DNA of 13,849 nucleotides from Euryarchaeota archaeon UBA33 (GTDB lineage Archaea; Thermoplasmatota; E2; DHVEG-1), in assembly GCA_002506745.1 (NCBI GenBank), contig DAYE01000011.1:1-13849 (forward strand), given 5' to 3'. How positions within the stretch are numbered: position 1 is the stretch's first letter; each line of letters opens with the position of its first letter. Position numbers and translations under genes: made by a program. Below the pieces are notes generated by a model that saw nothing but the letters and a program-made list of their open reading frames with translations, searched no databases and had not been told where the DNA came from. This document shows, piece after piece, positions 1 to 7,760 of this stretch.

Positions 1-1939
<1,939 letters not shown>

Positions 1940-1952
1940 CTAGTTCTGGTTG

Positions 1953-1962
1953 TTTTATATTA
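1953..1962 (-). promoter_or_regulatory. Probable TATA box of gyrB
   Basis: On the minus strand this reads TAATATAAAA, an archaeal TATA-like element about 45 bases upstream of the gyrB ATG. Initiation about 25 bases downstream would give a leader of roughly 20 bases that contains the GTGAT ribosome site. The element is nearly symmetric and could also serve the plus strand, where a short ORF starts at 2009. Position and base composition are seen; function is inferred. Confidence 0.5.
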
Positions 1963-2008
1963 GAGGTTTTTATCCCATTCTCCTAGGGTAGTTTGACAGG
2001 AGACGCAT

Positions 2009-2080
2009 ATGGAGTGGAGCCTAATAAAGGTTACTAATGAGCGAACCTTAATAATTTCAAATCTCATCATTCCTATATAA
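2009..2080 (+). CDS. Possible 23-residue small ORF
   Basis: ATG at 2009 opens 23 codons (MEWSLIKVTNERT..., ending NLIIPI) closed by TAA. AGGAG at 1998-2002 lies six bases before the ATG, an optimal Shine-Dalgarno position, and a TATA-like stretch (TTTTATATTA, 1953-1962) lies at a suitable distance upstream. The C-terminal half is hydrophobic (ILE/LEU-rich) but too short for a confident membrane helix. I do not recognise it. An inverted repeat at 2027-2049 lies inside it, so the same bases may instead be an RNA hairpin. Support is limited to the ribosome site and promoter spacing. Confidence 0.25.
   Translation: MEWSLIKVTNERTLIISNLIIPI
2027..2049. repeat. Inverted repeat AAGGTT...AACCTT
   Basis: AAGGTT (2027-2032) and AACCTT (2044-2049) are perfect complements separated by 11 bases, in the divergent region between gyrB and the Vps62-like gene. 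It could be a protein-binding dyad or a short hairpin. No T-tract follows, so a terminator is unlikely. Six base pairs can arise by chance in a region of this size. Confidence 0.3.
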
Positions 2081-2096
2081 TAATTATAGCTTCATT

Positions 2097-2109
2097 GTGT
2101 ATAGTACAC
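2097..2109. promoter_or_regulatory. Dyad GTGTA-TAG-TACAC, operator-like
   Basis: Perfect 5+3+5 palindrome about 120 bases before the Vps62-like gene. A TATA-like run, CCTATATAATAAT, lies at about 2072-2084, so a transcript from it would start close to this dyad, a common place for an archaeal repressor site. The 316-base intergenic stretch (1913-2228) otherwise holds only TATA-like elements, the inverted repeat at 2027-2049 and short ORFs. Confidence 0.3.
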
Positions 2110-2145
2110 TACTTAACAGGTGAAATGTCAATAAAAGTATTTAAA

Positions 2146-2156
2146 CATATAAAAAT
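2146..2156 (+). promoter_or_regulatory. Candidate TATA box for the Vps62-like gene run
   Basis: CATATAAAAAT lies about 75 bases upstream of the ATG at 2229. Initiation about 25 bases downstream would leave a leader of roughly 50 bases ending in a strong ribosome site. The region is AT-rich and another TATA-like run lies near 2072-2084, so the promoter in use cannot be decided by reading alone. Confidence 0.35.
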
Positions 2157-2228
2157 AAAAGGGATTTCGACCGATTTTTTAAGAAGGGTTAAATAACGAC
2201 AATTCTATCCACATCATGGTGGAGTTTT

Positions 2229-3923
2229 ATGGATAAAAAAATCGTCATCAGTATATTTGTTATCGGAATTTTAATAGCTGGAAGCACCTTGGTCAGCATC
2301 GGAGCTGCAGCTGACCAAGATCTCGCAGAACAATATGCTCCTATTCTTTATTTCGTAAGCGACGAAAAATGTTATCCGGTGGATATTTCCTACGCTCTTG
2401 ATAACTCATATTTATATGAAAATGGGAACCCGTCACCTTTGTCAACTGCACCAACTGCAGCATTACTAGGCAATGGCAATTTTACGACTGATAATTATTA
2501 TCTTGATAATCAACGAGGGACGGTCGCTGTCGGTGACAATGACATTGAAAACGATTATCAAAGTAAAATGGCGGCATTGGGTTACACCGTGTACGCTAAT
2601 GTTGATACTATCAATAACGTCATTCAATACTGGTTTTTCTATGCGTTTAATGCAGGAGACCTAAACCGTCACGAAGGCGACTGGGAGATGATCCAGGTTG
2701 TTCTGTCCGGCGGACAACCATCACAGGTCATGTTCAGTCAGCATTATGCCGGACAAAAAGCAAAATGGAGCCAAGTCGACAAAGATGGAGATCATGTCAA
2801 AGTCTATGTAGCCCTTGGTAGTCACGCGAACTATATTAAACCCTATTCTGGTAAAATCGGTTTAGCGAGCGACACGGTTGGAGATAACGGGAGAATCTTA
2901 CGGCCAGCAGATTACAAAATTGAGATGTTAAATACCCAAGAGTGGCTTTCCTTTGGAGGTCGTTGGGGTTGGGCAGGAACTGACCAATCTGCCTCAGCAG
3001 AAGCAGCAATTCTCGGTGAAGCAGGACCGAACGGTCCGAAATTCAGAGAAGGCGGCATCATGTGGCAGCCACTGGCTTGGGGTGCAGACCTTCAACCAGC
3101 AAACGACATCCTTTTCATCCTAGAATGGCTCGTCTATAACTTCTTACTATTGTTTCTCCTTTTCACTGTTGTGTCTCTGCTCCTGTTAATCTTTTTTGTC
3201 TATAGACGGAAGAAAAAACATGGACTGGGGCCTCGTATCTTTTCGCTCTTATACATTGATGGTTCCAATCAAAAAAGCATTGGCAACATCCTGTGCATTG
3301 TTGTTATCATCATGACGATTATTGCGTTGTTCTTACCCTGGTACACGGTCACCGCGAATGTGTCCGTCCCACCATCAGAGCAAACAGGCACGTTTAACGC
3401 AGTCTCTGTCGATGGCATCAACGGGGTTCAAATACGGCTTCCAAATCGAACCGGTCCGATCCCCCTTGGAACATTAGCGTTACCATTCTATCTTATCATC
3501 GGTATTAGCCTTGTGTTTCTGGTGCTTTCAACAATCGGCATTTCGCAGAGTAAAAAACTCGGTAAAAAATATGTTATCCGCGGGGTAAGACTGCTTCTTC
3601 CCTTCCTCTTCATTTTACTTTTCATCCTTCTCATCGCATCAATCATTCCAATGATCTCACCACCAAACATAGATGGAAATGCAGATATCCAGAAAGCGAT
3701 GCATGCGGTCTCTGCATCCCCGTTTAGTGGACAATATACGGTCCAAACCACAGATGTTCAAGGAGGGTCGATACATCTCGTATGGGGCTTTGGGATCGGT
3801 GCGTATCTTCTGCTCTTCGCGGGTATCCTGCTTATCATGGCGGGTCTCATGGAGATGACTGCCCATGAGCAGTTTTATGAAGAGAAATCCCCCGCACAAA
3901 TCAATGTAGAAAAAAAAGAATAA
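2229..3923 (+). CDS. Exported Vps62-like domain protein with five C-terminal membrane helices
   Basis: A 564-residue envelope protein. Residues 4-27 form a signal peptide or anchor. Residues 31-290 resemble the Vps62 (DUF946-like) family: AEQYAPILYF (33-42), IQYWFFYAFNAG (132-143), HEGDWEMIQVVL (148-159), QHYAGQKAKW (171-180) and VYVALGSHANYI (192-203). The family has no settled biochemical role. Five hydrophobic segments follow near 294-325, 350-371, 413-437, 451-475 and 514-540. The basic loops RRKKK (326-330) and SKKLGKK (441-447) would be cytoplasmic, which places the Vps62-like part outside the cell. GGTGGAG (2218-2224) precedes the ATG by four bases, a strong ribosome site. The endonuclease Q gene starts 36 bases after the stop, so co-transcription is likely. 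Family assignment rests on motif memory; the membrane topology is read directly. Confidence 0.75.
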   Translation: MDKKIVISIFVIGILIAGSTLVSIGAAADQDLAEQYAPILYFVSDEKCYPVDISYALDNSYLYENGNPSPLSTAPTAALLGNGNFTTDNYYLDNQRGTVAVGDNDIENDYQSKMAALGYTVYANVDTINNVIQYWFFYAFNAGDLNRHEGDWEMIQVVLSGGQPSQVMFSQHYAGQKAKWSQVDKDGDHVKVYVALGSHANYIKPYSGKIGLASDTVGDNGRILRPADYKIEMLNTQEWLSFGGRWGWAGTDQSASAEAAILGEAGPNGPKFREGGIMWQPLAWGADLQPANDILFILEWLVYNFLLLFLLFTVVSLLLLIFFVYRRKKKHGLGPRIFSLLYIDGSNQKSIGNILCIVVIIMTIIALFLPWYTVTANVSVPPSEQTGTFNAVSVDGINGVQIRLPNRTGPIPLGTLALPFYLIIGISLVFLVLSTIGISQSKKLGKKYVIRGVRLLLPFLFILLFILLIASIIPMISPPNIDGNADIQKAMHAVSASPFSGQYTVQTTDVQGGSIHLVWGFGIGAYLLLFAGILLIMAGLMEMTAHEQFYEEKSPAQINVEKKE

Positions 3924-3959
3924 ATAAAAAACAGAATAATCCTACAAAAAGGGATCTTG

Positions 3960-5192
3960 ATGCTCATCAACGCTGACTTGCATATCCATTCGAGGTATTC
4001 GGGTGCCACGAGTGATAGAATGACGATTGCCGCTCTTTCTGTCGAGGCACCCCGGAAAGGAATCAATGTCCTAGCAACCGGGGATTGTCTGAACGGTAAT
4101 TGGTTAAAGGAGATTAAGACCTGCACGGTCATAGATGATGGAACATTGGAGTTGAACAACACCCGGTTTATTCTCAGTACCGAAGTTGAGGATGCATCCC
4201 GTGTGCACCATCTCCTGTACTTCCCTAGTTTTTCCGCTGTCGAGACCTACAAAGAAGCTATCAAGACAAAATCAAAGAACCTTGAGACCGACGGGCGGCC
4301 GAATGTGAACATGAACGGTGTAGAGCTCGCCAGTCTTGCAAAGGATGTTGATGCCCTCATCGGTCCTGCGCATGCGTTCACCCCCTGGACTGCGATGTAT
4401 GCATACCATCCCTCTCTTCAGAGTTGCTATGGTGATATGAGCCCCTATATCTCTTTCGTCGAACTTGGATTAAGTGCTGACACCGATTACGCAGACACTA
4501 TCCAAGAACTGCATCGTCTGACCTTTCTGACCAATTCAGATTGCCACAGTCCTCATCCAGTACGCCTTGCTCGGGAGTTTACTCGTTTTGAAGTTCATGA
4601 TGCAACATTTACTGAAATTAAGAAAGCAATCCTTCGGACAGACGGCAATAAACCTGTATTAAATGTTGGTTTGCCCCCGCAGGAGGGGAAATACAATGAG
4701 TCTGCCTGCATCTCATGTTTCACCCACTATACTCTTGATGAAGCGGTTAAACGGCGGTGGAAATGCAGCTGCGGGAAACGCATCAAGAAAGGTGTGCGAG
4801 ACCGCATTGGAGAAATCGCTACCTTCAAAGAACCACAGCATCCTGCTCATCGGCCACCGTATGTGTATCTCATCCCGCTTTCCGAGATCATCGCCAAAGC
4901 TCTTGGTCAACATACTCCCTTTACACAAAGTGTTACGAAACGCTGGGATGAGCTGATCACCGCTTTTGGCTCCGAAATCAACGTTCTCCTTGATGCTGAT
5001 CTTGATCAGGTCGCACGGGTGACGGTCCCAGCGATTACCACTGCGATCCAGGCTTTCCGAGATCATAAGGTTATCATCATCCCTGGTGGTGGAGGAAAAT
5101 ATGGTACCATTGAGCTTCCCACAGACGACGACGCTCTCCTACCGGTGTCTCTTGGTCCGAAGAATTCCCAAACGAGCCTTCTTGATTATTGA
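3960..5192 (+). CDS. Endonuclease Q-type PHP-domain DNA repair nuclease
   Basis: Endonuclease Q, described from Pyrococcus, nicks DNA 5' of deaminated bases (uracil, hypoxanthine, xanthine) and abasic sites. This 410-residue protein matches that family in length and order. The N-terminal PHP metal site has DLHIH (Asp6, His8, His10), TGD (40-42), STEVED (73-78), VHH (82-84), GPAHAFTPW (135-143) and TNSDCHS (191-197). A zinc module follows with Cys250, Cys253, Cys269 and Cys271 (CISC...CSCG), then a helical C-terminal domain that includes PGGGGKYG near 378-385. I chose ATG 3960 over the TTG immediately before it (3957); no strong ribosome site is visible, which suits translation within a polycistronic message. 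Its TGA overlaps the TTG start of the next gene. Assignment to the EndoQ family is firm; activity in this organism is inferred. Confidence 0.88.
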   Translation: MLINADLHIHSRYSGATSDRMTIAALSVEAPRKGINVLATGDCLNGNWLKEIKTCTVIDDGTLELNNTRFILSTEVEDASRVHHLLYFPSFSAVETYKEAIKTKSKNLETDGRPNVNMNGVELASLAKDVDALIGPAHAFTPWTAMYAYHPSLQSCYGDMSPYISFVELGLSADTDYADTIQELHRLTFLTNSDCHSPHPVRLAREFTRFEVHDATFTEIKKAILRTDGNKPVLNVGLPPQEGKYNESACISCFTHYTLDEAVKRRWKCSCGKRIKKGVRDRIGEIATFKEPQHPAHRPPYVYLIPLSEIIAKALGQHTPFTQSVTKRWDELITAFGSEINVLLDADLDQVARVTVPAITTAIQAFRDHKVIIIPGGGGKYGTIELPTDDDALLPVSLGPKNSQTSLLDY

Positions 5193-5653
5193 CGGATGGT
5201 GAGTTTTTGGATTATAAAAGTGCTGAACAGGCGATTAAAAAATTACTTGAAACACAGCCCACACCAATTGTTCTACAGAAAATAGTTGATGTTCTCTACG
5301 AGGGATTTGAGAAGTACAGCTGGGTCGGCATCTATTTTGTGAAAGGTGACGTCCTCGTTCTTGGTCCCTGGGGCGGAAAACAAGCGACCGAGCATACGAG
5401 GATCCCTCTCGGCAGAGGTGTCTGTGGCGCAGCAGCAACATCAGGCAAAACAGAATTGGTTGACGACGTTTCAAAAGACAGACGATATCTGTCGTGTTTT
5501 CTGTCTACGCGTTCAGAGATCGTCGTCCCTATCAAGAAATCAACGATGATTCTTGGTGAAATCGACATTGACTCTGACCGCCCTTCTGCGTTTGATACAG
5601 CTGATGTCGTATTTCTAGAAAAAGTAGCAGATATGCTCAGTTCGCATATCTGA
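5189..5653 (+). CDS. GAF-domain free methionine-(R)-sulfoxide reductase homologue
   Basis: Family members (fRMsr, E. coli YebR/MsrC) reduce free methionine-(R)-sulfoxide in the cytoplasm. The 154-residue product is a single GAF domain of the usual size. Diagnostic segments are YSWVGIYFVKGD (43-54), LVLGPWGGK (56-64), IPLGRGVCG (72-80) and SEIVVPI (109-115). By alignment from memory with E. coli, Cys79 and Cys103 correspond to Cys94 and the catalytic Cys118, and Glu110, Asp126 and Asp128 to the substrate-binding acids. The first cysteine, Cys84 in E. coli, is replaced (GKQAT where E. coli has GKIAC). The TTG start at 5189 overlaps the endonuclease Q stop as TTGA, which suggests translational coupling. 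A second in-frame TTG at 5207 has GGTGA four bases upstream and would give 148 residues. An alternative role is a ligand-sensing GAF protein, but the retained active site argues for the enzyme. Confidence 0.82.
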   Translation: MTDGEFLDYKSAEQAIKKLLETQPTPIVLQKIVDVLYEGFEKYSWVGIYFVKGDVLVLGPWGGKQATEHTRIPLGRGVCGAAATSGKTELVDDVSKDRRYLSCFLSTRSEIVVPIKKSTMILGEIDIDSDRPSAFDTADVVFLEKVADMLSSHI

Positions 5654-5762
5654 GAGAGTGTTTCTGTTATCAGTACTCAAGATCTTCATCATCGCCAGGA
5701 TGGCTCAGAAAAGGTTCGTTCATCATTGAGAAGCGAATTCTTTCACTGCCTTTTATGGGTTG

Positions 5763-7181
5763 TTATGAGGGGACCGGGGTTGATTTGAGGAGGCTATTCA
5801 CATATATTTTTGCCCAGATGAACGTGATTGCCGATCCAATAATATTTGCCACGACAAGTCCCCACCATGCACCTGGGAGCCCCCATCCGAGGATGACCCC
5901 GAAAAGCCATGCGAGCGGTATGATCAAGATGATCGTTCGAAGGATGGTGACAATGAGAGAATAGAGTCCTTTTCCAACCCCTTGGAAAAGTGATGACGAA
6001 AGCATTCCAAATGCTGTCGCCGGGTAGTAGATGCAGATGATTCTAAGGAATGTGGTGATGTCGTCTCCAAGATGGGTCATATCGGAAGACGTCGTAAAAG
6101 CAAGTGTGATTATTGGAGCGAAGATGAACGTCGCAATCGCAATGGATGTCTCGATAATGATCCCGATTTTCAAGGCGTAGAGATGCGCGATATCAAGTTT
6201 TTTGTACTCGCAAGCACCGTATGCAGCACCGGTCACAGAGACAACCGCGGTCGCCATCCCTAGCAATGGCATGGATGCGGTCATTGCGACCGCCCAGCCT
6301 GCAGAAAACACGGCGACACCATCGGCCCCGCTGATATGTTCCACGATGATGTTCATGATAAACAGCATGATTGCCATAGATAATTGTAATAAGGACGCAG
6401 GAAAACCAACCGCAAGAATATCTTTGATGATACTTTTGTTGAAATGAAACCCGCGGAAGTGAAATGAAAGGAAGGTGTTCTTTTTGAAGAACAACCAGTA
6501 GAAGAGCAGTGATGCGGAAACGCATATGGAGACAACCGAGGCGATTGCAGCACCAGGGACACCCCAACCAAAGACGTAGATGAAGATCGGATCAAGAATC
6601 GCATTCAAAATCCCTCCGAGGATCATTGCGAGCATGGATCGTTTTGCATCACCCTCGGATCGAAGAAGAGCGGTCGCAATAGAGGTAAAAAATGACACAA
6701 TAGATGCCGAATAGATGATCCGTGCGTAGAGCGATGCGGTCGCAGTCGCTTCCCCTGCCCCTATCAGTCGGAAGATATCCTCTGCGAACACGAACAAGGG
6801 GATTGCATATGCGAGAGCGACAATAACCATCAGTATGAGTGTATGAACTGCTGCGATGTCCCCGCCTTTCTTGTCCTTTGCCCCAATTTTTCTGGAGATC
6901 GCTGAGCCCCCACCAACTCCTAGCCCTGTGGCAATCGCGGTCCCCATGAAGAGTAACGGGAATGCAAAGCCGACCGCGGCTGCTGATTCAGTCCCTAGAC
7001 CAGAAACCCAGATACGATTAATGAGATTGTACAATGTTTGTACGACCATTGCGACAATCATGGGAAGGGATAAGGTTAGAATCGCTTTCTTTGGGTCACC
7101 TAGTAATGCTTTCAAACCTTTCGTTTGGTTCTGAAAAGGTTGTGAAGAATCGTCGGATTTCCCTTGTGTTTTCTGGCTCAC
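5763..7181 (-). CDS. MATE family multidrug/toxin efflux transporter
   Basis: A 472-residue integral membrane protein with about twelve hydrophobic segments, the usual size and layout of MATE cation-coupled exporters, which expel organic cations and other small compounds. Family signatures include the opening LLGDPKKAILTLSLPMIVAM (26-45), GGGSAISRKIGAKD (a MATE loop), LLRSEGDAKRSMLAMILGG, NAILDPIFIY at the end of the first half, GAAYGACEYKK in the second half, and SSLFQGVGKGLYSLIV. The start is GTG at 7181-7179. No ATG, GTG or TTG lies between it and the upstream in-frame stop, and no clear ribosome site is seen. The gene is divergent from the 100-residue ORF at 7309 and convergent with the reductase gene. 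Substrate cannot be told from sequence. An in-frame open stretch continues for 30 codons past its TAA. Confidence 0.92.
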   Translation of the reverse strand: MSQKTQGKSDDSSQPFQNQTKGLKALLGDPKKAILTLSLPMIVAMVVQTLYNLINRIWVSGLGTESAAAVGFAFPLLFMGTAIATGLGVGGGSAISRKIGAKDKKGGDIAAVHTLILMVIVALAYAIPLFVFAEDIFRLIGAGEATATASLYARIIYSASIVSFFTSIATALLRSEGDAKRSMLAMILGGILNAILDPIFIYVFGWGVPGAAIASVVSICVSASLLFYWLFFKKNTFLSFHFRGFHFNKSIIKDILAVGFPASLLQLSMAIMLFIMNIIVEHISGADGVAVFSAGWAVAMTASMPLLGMATAVVSVTGAAYGACEYKKLDIAHLYALKIGIIIETSIAIATFIFAPIITLAFTTSSDMTHLGDDITTFLRIICIYYPATAFGMLSSSLFQGVGKGLYSLIVTILRTIILIIPLAWLFGVILGWGLPGAWWGLVVANIIGSAITFIWAKIYVNSLLKSTPVPS

Positions 7182-7239
7182 GGGCCGGGGAAATGAAACA
7201 AATATTATTTCAATGTTGTGATGGAGAACAAGGAAAGAA

Positions 7240-7248
7240 CTTATATAG
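7240..7248. promoter_or_regulatory. Symmetric TATA box shared by divergent genes
   Basis: CTTATATAG reads as a TATA box on both strands. It lies about 60 bases from the MATE GTG (7181) and about 60 bases from the ATG at 7309. Initiation about 25 bases away in each direction would give leaders of about 40 bases. No other good TATA-like sequence is present in the 127-base gap. Shared use is inferred from position and symmetry. Confidence 0.45.
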
Positions 7249-7265
7249 AATCAGATGATATGAAA

Positions 7266-7289
7266 TGATATATCATACCTATGGGTATG
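7266..7289. promoter_or_regulatory. Two overlapping dyads at the predicted start site of the 100-residue ORF
   Basis: TGATATATCA (7266-7275) is a perfect palindrome. CATACC-TATG-GGTATG (7274-7289) is a perfect 6+4+6 inverted repeat that begins inside it. They lie about 25 bases downstream of the shared TATA box, where transcription to the right should begin, and just before the GGAGGT ribosome site (7296-7301). They could be a repressor site, or the second could form a hairpin at the 5' end of the message. Confidence 0.4.
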
Positions 7290-7308
7290 GTATTTGGAGG
7301 TTCAGAGA

Positions 7309-7611
7309 ATGGGGTTGTTAAATAAAAAATTCCCTGCGTTTTCCCTTGAATTTGTCGGTGAGGAAATCCGTAGCATGATTAACCCTGAGCTTGCGCAGGA
7401 TATGGATGTCCTCTGTGACGTGATTGTCTATATGGAGTATTCTTTACATTCGATGCAGAAGATCGTTGAAATTAATCATGCGCAAGAAAAACTAGCGAAG
7501 TGCCGTGAGGATATCCAGAATACTGATTGGTGGAAGGAGAAGCAAGGACAGGTGAATGGTGCAACAACTGTCGATGCGGTCTGGCCGTTTTTGAAAAAGA
7601 CGATGAAATAG
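7309..7611 (+). CDS. Hypothetical protein, 100 residues, soluble
   Basis: I do not recognise this protein. The start is ATG 7309, placed seven bases after a perfect GGAGGT (7296-7301); a TTG at 7294 in the same frame overlaps the ribosome site and is rejected. The product begins MGLLNKKFPAFSLEFVGEE, has no signal peptide or membrane helix, and appears mostly helical, with a middle stretch rich in Met, Val, Ile and Glu (about 32-70). Its two cysteines (near 36 and 69) are not in a metal-binding pattern. Near the end is TDWWKEKQG (72-80), then a short predicted helix ending WPFLKKTMK. It is divergent from the MATE exporter and appears to share its promoter region, so it might be linked to exporter regulation, but no DNA-binding helix-turn-helix is evident. 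The strong ribosome site and typical coding content make a real gene likely. Confidence 0.7.
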   Translation: MGLLNKKFPAFSLEFVGEEIRSMINPELAQDMDVLCDVIVYMEYSLHSMQKIVEINHAQEKLAKCREDIQNTDWWKEKQGQVNGATTVDAVWPFLKKTMK

Positions 7612-7639
7612 TCAAGAACCCACAGAATGTTCATTTTCC

Positions 7640-7713
7640 TTAATTCTCAATGAAACTAGGCAATATATCTGAAAGATAATAAATGGAGGTAATGTTCCAT
7701 AAAAGAGAATTAA
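7640..7713. repeat. Nine-base inverted repeat TTAATTCTC...GAGAATTAA before the SPFH gene
   Basis: TTAATTCTC (7640-7648) and GAGAATTAA (7705-7713) are perfect complements 56 bases apart. They flank a TATA-like AATATATC (about 7663-7670) and the possible leader ORF start. They could bring two bound proteins together or pair in RNA, but in AT-rich DNA a chance match is possible. Confidence 0.3.
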
Positions 7714-7760
7714 TAAAGGAACTCTTGTTATCAAATGTGAGGTGTTGTGAATGGATTTGA
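7692..7760 (+). CDS. Possible 22-residue leader ORF overlapping the SPFH start
   Basis: ATG at 7692 opens 22 codons beginning MFHKRELIKELL and ending RCCEWI, then TGA at 7758-7760. A perfect GGAGGT (7685-7690) lies one base before this ATG; the spacing is unusually short, but no other start is served by that site. An in-frame ATG at 7683 would place GGAGGT inside the ORF. The ORF overlaps the SPFH start (7751) by ten bases, and the SPFH ribosome site lies within it, so translation of the two would be coupled. No homology is recognised. Confidence 0.22.
   Translation: MFHKRELIKELLLSNVRCCEWI

Noticed and set aside
2125..2196. Second 23-codon ORF (ATG at 2125) with GGTGA just before it
   Set aside because: The GGTGA lies only one base from the ATG, and the ORF runs through the candidate TATA box of the downstream gene. 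It could be a chance frame in AT-rich DNA.
4713..5066. Minus-strand open frame of 117 codons within the endonuclease Q gene
   Set aside because: Antisense shadow of a conserved coding region; no ribosome site and no protein similarity.
7294..7308. TTG start at 7294 for the 100-residue protein
   Set aside because: That TTG overlaps the GGAGGT ribosome site that clearly serves ATG 7309.
7266..7308. Riboswitch in the leader of the 100-residue gene
   Set aside because: The leader is about 40 bases long with only short dyads, too small for any known riboswitch class.
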